From assembly GCA_002254365.1 (NCBI GenBank), contig NIUT01000158.1, forward strand, positions 1-39,063: 39,063 bases of DNA, read 5' to 3'. The notes under the pieces are model-generated. The model worked only from the letters and a program-made list of their open reading frames with translations. It did no database searches and had not been told where the DNA came from. This document shows positions 10,997 to 19,485 of the stretch, one piece after another. Position 1 is the stretch's first letter. Each line of letters starts with the position of its first letter. The translations under genes and the position numbers were made by a program. This DNA is from Nitrospira sp. UW-LDO-01. GTDB lineage: Bacteria; Nitrospirota; Nitrospiria; Nitrospirales; Nitrospiraceae.

Positions 10997-11515
10997 GTGA
11001 AGTATTCCGTAATGACAAGCCTTCGCCACAAGGGCAAAGTGCTCCAGGTTGATGTGGAACGGGAAATGGTGACTCTACTGGGCGGAAATGGCGATGTCAT
11101 TGGGAGTTTGTCCTGGGATGTGGTGATCGATCAAGTTCTTGCCTATCGCAGGCCTCCGGTTCAGAAGGAAGTTCGGGTAGAGCCAAGAATTTCCCTCACA
11201 TTTCGAGTACGGTACAACACGCCAGAAGGGCAGCAATTTGAGAGCCGTGCCGGTGGCATTGGAGGAGGAGGGCTATTTATTGAGAGCCACAGTCCTCTCC
11301 CTGTCGGAACCAAATTGGCAATGGAGTTTTCGCTTCCTCAGAAGCCAGACCAATGGCTCCCGGCCAAGGGGACTGTCGCTTGGGTATGTCCAAAAGCTGA
11401 TCAGTATACCTTCAGTCCAGGAATGGGAGTGCGATTTACAGAAGTAGATGAGGGGGTACGCGATCGAATTCATGAAGTCGTGAAAACAATCCAAGTGACG
11501 AGCCAAGCAGCCTAA
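10997..11515 (+). CDS. PilZ-like domain protein (copy 1)
   Basis: GTG start with upstream GGGAGA; N-terminal SLRHKGKVLQVDVEREMVTLLGGNGDVIGSLSWD then PilZ-like FRVRYNTPEGQQFESRAGGIGGGGLFIES...GMGVRF. Confidence 0.75.
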   Translation: MKYSVMTSLRHKGKVLQVDVEREMVTLLGGNGDVIGSLSWDVVIDQVLAYRRPPVQKEVRVEPRISLTFRVRYNTPEGQQFESRAGGIGGGGLFIESHSPLPVGTKLAMEFSLPQKPDQWLPAKGTVAWVCPKADQYTFSPGMGVRFTEVDEGVRDRIHEVVKTIQVTSQAA

Positions 11516-11528
11516 GTCCCGGTCCTAA

Positions 11529-12077
11529 TTGAGCCATCAGGACAACATCGTCTCTAATATGAAGCTTCCTATCGTTTCCACTGCAGGTCATCGTGGTAAG
11601 TCGTTGATCATCGACGCTCAGCAAGAAACAATTCACGTCCATGACACGTCAGGTCAGTTGCTTGGAAATGTATCGTGGGGTTCACTCATCGAACGAGTAC
11701 TGGCAACTACCGAGGATGCTCGGTTCGCTCATTGTCGGACACAACCGCGAGCCCCTCTCGCCCTGAAGGTCCGCTATACCACTCCAGAGGGAAAGCAATT
11801 CGATAGCCTGACGGGAGGCATCGGTGGGGGAGGGCTCTTTATTGAGAGCGGTGCCCCACTAAGTCCTGGTACTGAACTCACGGTTGAGTTTGCACTCCCA
11901 GATCGCCCCACGGAAAAACTGAAAGCCAAGGCGAAGGTTGCCTGGGCTCGACACAAGCCGGAACGATACCTCCTCTTTCCCGGCATGGGCATTCAGTTCA
12001 TGGATTTAGATGAGAAGATACGGGAGGATCTAGTTAGTCTTGTCGAAGCGTTGAATCGAAGTCGGGCCCCATCCTGA
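11529..12077 (+). CDS. PilZ-like domain protein (copy 2, paralog of upstream gene)
   Basis: GHRGKSLIIDAQQETIHVHDTSGQLLGNVSWGSLIERVLA...LKVRYTTPEGKQFDSLTGGIGGGGLFIES...GMGIQF; aligns along its full length with copy 1. Start is TTG 11529 or ATG 11559. Confidence 0.75.
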   Translation: MSHQDNIVSNMKLPIVSTAGHRGKSLIIDAQQETIHVHDTSGQLLGNVSWGSLIERVLATTEDARFAHCRTQPRAPLALKVRYTTPEGKQFDSLTGGIGGGGLFIESGAPLSPGTELTVEFALPDRPTEKLKAKAKVAWARHKPERYLLFPGMGIQFMDLDEKIREDLVSLVEALNRSRAPS

Positions 12078-12201
12078 AATTGCTCGACGGGATATGTCTG
12101 ACTGTTGAGGTCTCGACTACTTTTTCTCGCCCCCCATCTTTCCTGCCAGGTTTCCCAGATTCAAGACATGAAATTGAGAAGCCGTTGGCTCCCCATTGAT
12201 T

Positions 12202-12224
12202 GGACAATTCTAGTGTCCGTTTTT
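12202..12224 (+). terminator. possible weak intrinsic terminator after the PilZ pair
   Basis: GGACA-ATTCTAG-TGTCC then GTTTTT; short stem. Confidence 0.3.
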
Positions 12225-12250
12225 CTGAGCCAGAACAGAAATGATAAGAT

Positions 12251-13033
12251 TCAGCTGGATTTCGGGGATTCGTCTTGAACCGGCGGAAGCTCTTTAGCGG
12301 CTTCGATGGATTGCTGAATTTCCTTTTGGGCGGCGTCGACCTCAGCCTGGATCGTGTGCATCTGAGGGTCGACATTGCTTCGGATGTCCGTCACGGCTTG
12401 CCTGAATGTTCGTACAACCTCTCCTAAGCCCTCACCCAGATTCTGTAGATCATCAGGCGATACTCCGCCGACTATGGTAGGTGAGGAAGCCTTTGCCTTG
12501 AGAGCAGCTTGTTGTGCCTGTACGCGGGCTACCGCCTCTTGATTGACGATAGCGGAAGGACGTTTCGTTGCGGGTCTTGTTTGAGCTCCCGTAGGCAGAG
12601 GTGGATATGATGTGCGGGACATTGGACCTGGATTCGCGGCCCGCTCTTCCATCGACACTACCTGACTGGGCTGTGACGAAGCGGTTGGCAGCGAAGGAGC
12701 GATCGACGCGGGAGCTGTTTGAGTACTTGCAGTGTAAAGAAACGAGGCTGTGGTCCCAGGAGTCAACTCAGGGCCGGGCATATAGGGGGTATTCGCTTTG
12801 GCTGCTGTGGGTATCGGGCTTCGAGTCGTGGTGGCCTCGGGGGAAATCTGAGCTGGTTGTTGAGGGGGTGTTTCCTGGAGAGGTTGATCTGATGTGGGTT
12901 GGGGGGCATCGTTCACTTCCTTTTTAAACCCTCTTAACGCTTTGCCCACCCCTTCGCCGATTTGGGGTAAGCGACCGGCTCCAAATATGATGAACACGAT
13001 CACAAGGATGATGATGAGCTCGGAAAACCCCAT
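12251..13033 (-). CDS. tatA: Sec-independent translocase TatA-like protein with long C-terminal extension
   Basis: From ATG at 13033: MGFSELIIILVIVFIIFGAGRLPQIGEGVGKALRGFKKEVNDA, canonical TatA TM/hinge/amphipathic helix, then ~200 aa of Pro/Thr/Ser/Ala-rich tail and a C-terminal helix-like segment. Confidence 0.88.
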   Translation of the reverse strand: MGFSELIIILVIVFIIFGAGRLPQIGEGVGKALRGFKKEVNDAPQPTSDQPLQETPPQQPAQISPEATTTRSPIPTAAKANTPYMPGPELTPGTTASFLYTASTQTAPASIAPSLPTASSQPSQVVSMEERAANPGPMSRTSYPPLPTGAQTRPATKRPSAIVNQEAVARVQAQQAALKAKASSPTIVGGVSPDDLQNLGEGLGEVVRTFRQAVTDIRSNVDPQMHTIQAEVDAAQKEIQQSIEAAKELPPVQDESPKSS

Positions 13034-13150
13034 CGTACCAAACAAGGATGACCTCGCATTGAGCGTAGGAAGAAGCGTTACCGAAGGACTGTAGCTGCCT
13101 CTTTGATGGACTGTCAAGAAAGCGCCAAGCCACGAACTTGTCGCGTTATA

Positions 13151-14353
13151 TTAGAGAAGAGGGACAATCTCGGTTTGAAGCGGCAAGCCATGTACAATGG
13201 CTTCTTGATCCGTGACATACACATCGAGCTCACTCCGAATGCCGAACTCGCCAGGGAGATAGATGCCCGGCTCTATTGAAAAGCAGGTGTTCGGGAGGAT
13301 CTGACGCCCATCATGCGTTTCGAGGTTATCAATGTTGGCCCCGTTGCCATGCACCTCCTCGCCGATTGAATGGCCGGTACGATGAATGAAAAAGTCTCCA
13401 TATCCTGCCTCCCGGATCTTGTGCCGGCAGACATCATCGATTTCCCACCCGAAGGGAAATCGTCCTGCCATCAGCTGTGTCTGGACAAACGATACGGCTG
13501 CATCGCGCCCTTGTTGGACATGCTGAAAAATCAAACGATGCTTTGGTGGCACCAGTTGTCCTGTATAACCGGTCCAGGTGATGTCGCCGTAGACGGAGCC
13601 AGGTGCTGTTTGCTTTGCCCAAAGATCAATCAAAACGAGACTGTCACGTGTAATCGGGGATGAATGGGATTCACCTGGCGAGTAGTGGGGATCGGCGCTA
13701 TGGGCATCGACGGCCGCGATTGGTGCACTGGAGGTTGTCATTCCCATCTCGTGAATACGAGAGAGAATGAATTGTTGCAGACCATATTCGGTTAAGAGCC
13801 GCTGGCGTTTGAGACACGAGGCGACATGGGTGAAAGCCTCATCGACGATGCGTCTGAGAGTTGTAACGGCATACCGATGCGATTCCAGTTGTTCCTCCGT
13901 CCAGACGGCCTCAAATCGTTGGACAAGATCGGCGGATGTTACAACCTCAACTCCAAAGCTTCGAACAAGGTCGATTGTGCCAGCATCCACTCTGGAGAGA
14001 TAGGGGACAGCGTTAAGTGGCGAATACTGCATGGCGATGCGCCGTTGACCTCGTAAGAGGCTGTCCAATACCGTTCGTTGCTGTTCCCACGACACATAGA
14101 GGTGGGAGGAACCTGGCAGCTCATCCAGTACATGCGGTTCAATCCGATGAAGAAGCTTCACCGGTTCTCCGGTCGTGGGGATCCAGTAGTACCAACGGCG
14201 AGTGACATGTTGGGAAGGATCAAGGAGCAACACCCGATATGCCAAGGGATCCGAACCTCGAAAATCATAGAAAAGCCATCCATCGACTGTCTCCTGATCT
14301 TGAAGCGCGTTTTGAATCGCACAGATCCTCGTATGATGGGCAGTCTGGCTCAT
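13151..14353 (-). CDS. M24-family metallopeptidase (Xaa-Pro aminopeptidase/dipeptidase-like)
   Basis: Creatinase-like N-terminus and metal-ligand series DLWA / DITW / HRTGHSIG / SIEPGIY / RSELDVYV. Confidence 0.9.
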   Translation of the reverse strand: MSQTAHHTRICAIQNALQDQETVDGWLFYDFRGSDPLAYRVLLLDPSQHVTRRWYYWIPTTGEPVKLLHRIEPHVLDELPGSSHLYVSWEQQRTVLDSLLRGQRRIAMQYSPLNAVPYLSRVDAGTIDLVRSFGVEVVTSADLVQRFEAVWTEEQLESHRYAVTTLRRIVDEAFTHVASCLKRQRLLTEYGLQQFILSRIHEMGMTTSSAPIAAVDAHSADPHYSPGESHSSPITRDSLVLIDLWAKQTAPGSVYGDITWTGYTGQLVPPKHRLIFQHVQQGRDAAVSFVQTQLMAGRFPFGWEIDDVCRHKIREAGYGDFFIHRTGHSIGEEVHGNGANIDNLETHDGRQILPNTCFSIEPGIYLPGEFGIRSELDVYVTDQEAIVHGLPLQTEIVPLL

Positions 14354-14404
14354 GAGAGTTGCATCATAGCTTCAGGGTGAAAGGGCGTCAATCAGACGGT
14401 AGGC

Positions 14405-14881
14405 TTGCCCATGCTTCATGCTACAATAGGATCGATGATCGCCGCATCCACGCATGATATCGCCGCCTACCGCGTGAGTTTCTTCTTTGGGCCGGAGCCG
14501 GTTGAAGGGAAAGCGGAAGTGCTGGCCTGTGTGTTTAATGTCAAGAAGCGGAGCTGGAAGGCCGGTATTCAGGTTGCAGTGGAGATTAGTAACAGACAGC
14601 TCTCAGACGTAGAGCGAACGATCCAGTTGACCGATCGACTCGCGAAGAGTTTAGTGGCTGTGGAGCCTCAAGAACGGTCCGACTATCAAGAGCGGAGTGG
14701 TGATGTCTTTGTCCAAGCAGTGTGTCGCTGTAAGTTAGATCTCCAACTCATGGCAGGACTGACTCAGGACAGCCCTCGGATCCTCGCGGAGGAATTGAGG
14801 GTCGAACTAGATCAAGAGATCAGTAAGCATCCCGAATACATTATCTCCGACATCCTAGATGAGCTCGACCTTACTCCCTGA
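14405..14881 (+). CDS. conserved hypothetical protein
   Basis: 158-aa ORF without a competing ORF of similar quality on the other strand; RVSFFFGPEPVEGKAEVLACVFNVKKRSWKAGIQVAVEI; exact start uncertain. Confidence 0.6.
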   Translation: MPMLHATIGSMIAASTHDIAAYRVSFFFGPEPVEGKAEVLACVFNVKKRSWKAGIQVAVEISNRQLSDVERTIQLTDRLAKSLVAVEPQERSDYQERSGDVFVQAVCRCKLDLQLMAGLTQDSPRILAEELRVELDQEISKHPEYIISDILDELDLTP

Positions 14882-15029
14882 TCATTCGTTCTGCTCCGTG
14901 CCGTATCTGGATCGATAAAGGGGGTTGCATTCAGCAGCAAATTTGTTATAACGCATGTGCGTATTCGTGTATGATTAGGGTTGATGGGTTTGTCCGTTTG
15001 TGCTGTTGATGAGGAAGGAGGAGCCACAC

Positions 15030-15422
15030 GTGAGACTTCCGCTGGTGATAGTTTTGGTTGTCATTGCATACGGTTCGATGCTTGTGGCACCGGCTTGGAG
15101 CCAATCCACATCGACTGATTCTCTACAAGGAACGGCCTCTGGAGCCGGCATGGGCGCTGCTTCAGCCGCTGCCACGATCTTGTACTTCCCGTTCAAAGCT
15201 GCGTTTGCCCTCGGTGGAGGAGTTGTCGGTGGTTTAGCCTATGTCTTTTCAGGATTCAGTGAGTCAACGGCGAAGAATATTTGGGTTCCCAGCGTGTACG
15301 GAACCTATGTCATTACTCCAGAGCACCTCAGCGGCGATCGCCCGGTTCGGTTCCTAGGCGTGGCAGCTGAAGACGAGGGACTCGTTCCTGCCCCTACTCC
15401 GGTACCTGAACCTGCGCAGTAA
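15030..15422 (+). CDS. hypothetical exported/membrane protein
   Basis: GTG start preceded by AAGGAGGAG; signal peptide VRLPLVIVLVVIAYGSMLVAPAWSQ, Gly/Ala-rich hydrophobic segment. Confidence 0.7.
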   Translation: MRLPLVIVLVVIAYGSMLVAPAWSQSTSTDSLQGTASGAGMGAASAAATILYFPFKAAFALGGGVVGGLAYVFSGFSESTAKNIWVPSVYGTYVITPEHLSGDRPVRFLGVAAEDEGLVPAPTPVPEPAQ

Positions 15423-16165
15423 TGATGAAACCTGTCATCGGCGTGACTCCTGATTTTAATGCCGGTGACAGAAAGGATATGGGTGGGGCCGAGCCTACCT
15501 ACTTCCTGAGGGCCCGATACATTCGAGCCATCGAAGAGCTCGGCGGTGTTCCCCTAATCCTACCCTTAGTGGTCGCATCCGCCGATCGACGGCGACTTCT
15601 CGACTGCGTGGATGGGTTGCTTCTCACAGGGAGCGGCCCTGATCTTCCGCCTCGCCTGTACGGAGAGAAGCAGCGCTACCAATTTCCACTGGTCAGTCAG
15701 CGGCGTGCCGACTTCGAGATGGAGATGGTGCATCAGGCCAGGCGACGGGACCTTCCGCTCTTGGGGATTTGTGGAGGGATGCAGGCAGTGAATGTGGCCT
15801 GTGGAGGCAGTCTCTTTCAGGATATCCCTGCCCAGGTCCCACACGCGATGGACCATCGCCAGAAACCGAAGGCGGTCTCTGTCTCCCATACAGTGACCGT
15901 GGTACCGAACAGCCTATTGAGGAAAATTGTCGGGAAAGAAAAATTGATGGTGAACAGTTCCCATCATCAATCCGTGAAAGCCGTCGCTCCATCACTCATA
16001 GCCAGTGCAGTGGCTCCCGATGGCATTGTGGAGGCCATTGAGTCCCCGACCCATCGATTTCTTCTTGCGATTCAATGGCATCCTGAGTTTCTCTTCGACC
16101 GGCATCTAGTGCATCGTCGGCTCTTTGAAGCCCTGTTACGCGCGGTGCGGCGGACTCGGGCATGA
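15422..16165 (+). CDS. class I glutamine amidotransferase-like, gamma-glutamyl-gamma-aminobutyrate hydrolase family (peptidase C26)
   Basis: KPVIGVTPDF..., nucleophile region GICGGMQAVNVACGGSLFQDI, and QWHPEF. ATG at 15422 or 15425. Confidence 0.9.
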   Translation: MMKPVIGVTPDFNAGDRKDMGGAEPTYFLRARYIRAIEELGGVPLILPLVVASADRRRLLDCVDGLLLTGSGPDLPPRLYGEKQRYQFPLVSQRRADFEMEMVHQARRRDLPLLGICGGMQAVNVACGGSLFQDIPAQVPHAMDHRQKPKAVSVSHTVTVVPNSLLRKIVGKEKLMVNSSHHQSVKAVAPSLIASAVAPDGIVEAIESPTHRFLLAIQWHPEFLFDRHLVHRRLFEALLRAVRRTRA

Positions 16166-16297
16166 GCCTTCTGGACAGTTCCGAGAGGCCGAATCATTCT
16201 AGATTGGTAGTCCCCGCGATAGGCGTGCCGTCAGAAGGTGCGTTTTGACGGTGATCTCTTCAGGCCAAAGCGTTAGGCCTCAGGCCGGAGAATCGCC

Positions 16298-17725
16298 GTG
16301 AACAATCCCTTCTTCCGGACGAAACCCATTAATCAAATTCTGGCCGATGCCGAGCAGCCAGAACATCGCCTCAAGAAAACACTGACAGTTTGGGACCTGA
16401 CGGCGCTGGGAATTGGTGCGATTATTGGAACCGGGATCTTTGTCCTGGTCGGCACTGCTATTGTGGGTGATGCTCATCGACCGGGGGCGGGGCCTGGAAT
16501 TGTTCTCTCCTTCATCCTCTCCGGTGTCACCTGTGCGTTAGCCGCTCTCTGTTATGCCGAATTCTCGGCGATGATTCCAGTCGCTGGGTCTGCCTATACC
16601 TTTTCCTACGCGACGGTAGGAGAGTTCCTCGCCTGGCTGACCGGATGGAATCTGATACTAGAGTATGGCGTTGCCTGTATTGCTGTCGCGATTGGTTGGT
16701 CAGGGTACTTCAATAAATTACTCAAGCTTGCAGGTCTTGAGCTGCCCTATTGGGCTACCAATCCACCGCAGTGGGCTGGTGGGCCGGAAGGCAGCATTGC
16801 GAATTTTCCCGCCGCCATCATTGTCTTGTTGGTCACCACCATCCTCGTGATCGGGATTAAGGAAAGTGCAAGGGCTGCGGGGATGATCGTGCTCCTGAAG
16901 CTGGCAGTAATTCTTTTCTTTATCGCCGTGGGAGCTCCCGCTGTGAGCAGCGACAATTGGACACCGTTTATGCCGAACGGATTCGAGGGCGTCCGAGCCG
17001 CTGCCGCCATCATATTTTTTGCCTATATTGGGTTTGATGCTGTCTCTACGGCTGCCGAAGAGGCGAAAAATCCTCAGCGAGATGTCCCATTCGGCATTCT
17101 GGCATCTTTGAGTGTGTGTACGGTCTTGTATATCTCCGTTGCGGCCGTATTGACCGGACTAGTCCCGGTCAGTCAGATCGATATACATGCGCCGGTCGCT
17201 GAAGCGCTCACGCTGGTCGGGTTCAAATGGGGTGCCGTGATCGTCGCGATTGGAGCGGTTGCCGGGATCACCAGTGTACTGGTGGTCATGATGTTGGGGC
17301 AAATCCGAGTCTTCTTTGCCATGTCGCGAGATCAACTGCTGAGTCCAGGCTTATCCAGGGTTCATGCACGATTTGGGACGCCGTATCGCGCGACCATTCT
17401 CACGGGTGTCGTCGTGGCAATCCTTTCGGCGTTCTTCCAGATCGGAGACGCGGCTGATATGACCAACATCGGAACATTTTTTGCGTTTATTTTGGTGAGT
17501 TTCGGGGTCATGCTGCTGCGATACACCAAGCCCAATCAGCCTCGCCCATTTCGTCTTCCGTTCATGCCCCTTGTGCCGATTTTCAGCATTGCCGCCTGCC
17601 TCTACCTTATGGTCGGGCTGCCGTGGGCCACGTGGATTCGCTTTGGAGTGTGGACTGCTGTAGGTATTGTGGTCTACGTCGGCTACGGTATGAAGCACAG
17701 CAAACTTTCAAGGCGAGACATCTAG
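16298..17725 (+). CDS. APC-superfamily amino acid permease (cationic amino acid transporter type)
   Basis: LTVWDLTALGIGAIIGTGIFVLVG...AGPGIVLSFILSGVTCALAALCYAEFSAMIPVAGSAYTFSYATVGEFLAWLTGWNLILEYG; multiple TM segments. Confidence 0.94.
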   Translation: MNNPFFRTKPINQILADAEQPEHRLKKTLTVWDLTALGIGAIIGTGIFVLVGTAIVGDAHRPGAGPGIVLSFILSGVTCALAALCYAEFSAMIPVAGSAYTFSYATVGEFLAWLTGWNLILEYGVACIAVAIGWSGYFNKLLKLAGLELPYWATNPPQWAGGPEGSIANFPAAIIVLLVTTILVIGIKESARAAGMIVLLKLAVILFFIAVGAPAVSSDNWTPFMPNGFEGVRAAAAIIFFAYIGFDAVSTAAEEAKNPQRDVPFGILASLSVCTVLYISVAAVLTGLVPVSQIDIHAPVAEALTLVGFKWGAVIVAIGAVAGITSVLVVMMLGQIRVFFAMSRDQLLSPGLSRVHARFGTPYRATILTGVVVAILSAFFQIGDAADMTNIGTFFAFILVSFGVMLLRYTKPNQPRPFRLPFMPLVPIFSIAACLYLMVGLPWATWIRFGVWTAVGIVVYVGYGMKHSKLSRRDI

Positions 17726-17781
17726 AACCGTTGATGGTCCCGACGAGGCGGACGGCATGCCCTGATTCTGAGCTATACTGC

Positions 17782-18234
17782 CTAGGTGGAGGGCGATATT
17801 GTCGACGCAGGAGCTGGGATTGGAGCGGCGTCTGCCGGAGTTGACACTGTCCCGGGCGTGGCTGTACCTGCAACAGGTGGCGCAGGTGGAGTGGAAACGG
17901 TTCCTGCTGGAGCGGCAGGAGGGGATGGAGGAGTAGCTGCCTTTGGCGGTGCAGCGGGTTTTGGTGGCACCGGTTTTTCCGGCTTAATGCCTCCCTCCCA
18001 GGATGGGCCAGAGTACATATTTGCCGTTAAGCCCTTGGCTTTCCATTTTTCTTCAAAATCAGCGGCGGCCTTGTTCGGTGTTTCCCCAACACCCGTGACA
18101 TCATTCCACGGATACACTTTTGGTCCGATCTGGCATTCCGATTCTGTCCGTCGCAAATACAACGCGATCGGATTTCCACGGTAGGGCCCAAGAAAAATAT
18201 GAACAGATCCGACGTACTCGAGCAATGAGGCCAT
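17782..18234 (-). CDS. hypothetical protein with Pro/Ala-rich C-terminus
   Basis: MASLLEYVGSVHIFLGPYRGNPIALYLRRTESECQIGPKVYPWNDVTGVGETPNKAAADFEEKWKAKGLTANMYSG... then ~70 aa of P/A/T; convergent with the permease. Confidence 0.65.
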   Translation of the reverse strand: MASLLEYVGSVHIFLGPYRGNPIALYLRRTESECQIGPKVYPWNDVTGVGETPNKAAADFEEKWKAKGLTANMYSGPSWEGGIKPEKPVPPKPAAPPKAATPPSPPAAPAGTVSTPPAPPVAGTATPGTVSTPADAAPIPAPASTISPST

Positions 18235-18381
18235 AAGGCCCTCCCAGAAATGCTCATGATGCCACAAGAGGTGAGAACGGAGCAAGACTACCCTTGAGTG
18301 GCGCCTTCCGACCTCAGCGGCCGTCCCTTCGAAGGGGCGACCCATAGATCGTCTTGCAAAGAGAACAAATCCTCACAAGGC

Positions 18382-19485
18382 TCATGCCTCAGCTTTCATG
18401 ACCCGCTCTCGGGTTTGGTGAATGGACCGCAAGAGAGCGCGATGGCTGCGGCAGCCAACCGCCAATCTCGCATCAGAGATTGTGACGGGTCGATAGGGAA
18501 AGAGGTACCGGTCCTTCAGGCGGCGGATGCGGGCAAGGGATTGGGCCAGCCGTTGTGGAGAGATGTCTGAGTTGGCAACAGCCTTGGTGACGGCCTGCAT
18601 GGCGGTGACCACCCTGTTCCGATCCTTGCAGATCAGCGGCATGTCGCAACCTGCTTGGATGGCCAGAACAGCCGCGTCTCCGATCCCGTAGTGATCGATG
18701 ATCGCATGCATTTCGAGGTCATCGGTCAGCACGACTCCGTCGTAGTACAACTCTTGGCGAAGCAATTTTGAGATGATGGTTGGGGACAAGGTGGCCGGCC
18801 GCTGCTCATCCAACGCCTGATACTGGACATGGGCGGTCATCATCGTGGCAACGCCGCTGTCAATGGCTCGACGGAACGGGGGGAGCTCAATGCGCTCGAG
18901 GCGTTCACGAGAAGCGGTCACGACGGGCAATTCTTTGTGTGAGTCCGACGTGGTGTCGCCATGTCCTGGAAAGTGCTTCCCGCAGGCAACCACCCGATTG
19001 TCTTGGAGGCCACCCACCGTGGCCAATCCCAATTCGGACACAAGGTTGGGCGTTGCGCCGAATGCTCGGTCACCGATAACCGGGTTTGATGGATTACTAT
19101 TCACATCCAGCACCGGGGACATATTCATGTTGATCCCGACAGCCGCCAATTCTTTTGCAGTCGTCGCGGCCGCGGCATAGGCCAGCTCTGAGGAATGGCA
19201 CTGCCCTAGGACTTCACAGGGTGGGAAAATCGTAAACTCTTTCGGCAACCGCGAGACACGTCCGCCTTCTTGATCAATCGAAATCAAGAGAGGAGAATGC
19301 GGACTGCAGCGTTGAAGATCATTCGTCAGGTCGACGATTTGTTCGGTCGATTGTAGGTTTCTTGCGAACAGGATGATCCCACCGGGCTGATATTCTTTGA
19401 TGAACGAAGCGAGGTCTGCCGACACCGTTGTGCCGTCAAAGCCCATCATGAAGAGCTGTCCGGTCTGATCAGGAGCGGTCGTCAT
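18382..19485 (-). CDS. nagZ: beta-N-acetylhexosaminidase (GH3, NagZ-type)
   Basis: GKHFPGHGDTTSDSHKELPVV and ISIDQEGGRVSRL GH3/NagZ signatures. Confidence 0.93.
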   Translation of the reverse strand: MTTAPDQTGQLFMMGFDGTTVSADLASFIKEYQPGGIILFARNLQSTEQIVDLTNDLQRCSPHSPLLISIDQEGGRVSRLPKEFTIFPPCEVLGQCHSSELAYAAAATTAKELAAVGINMNMSPVLDVNSNPSNPVIGDRAFGATPNLVSELGLATVGGLQDNRVVACGKHFPGHGDTTSDSHKELPVVTASRERLERIELPPFRRAIDSGVATMMTAHVQYQALDEQRPATLSPTIISKLLRQELYYDGVVLTDDLEMHAIIDHYGIGDAAVLAIQAGCDMPLICKDRNRVVTAMQAVTKAVANSDISPQRLAQSLARIRRLKDRYLFPYRPVTISDARLAVGCRSHRALLRSIHQTRERVMKAEA

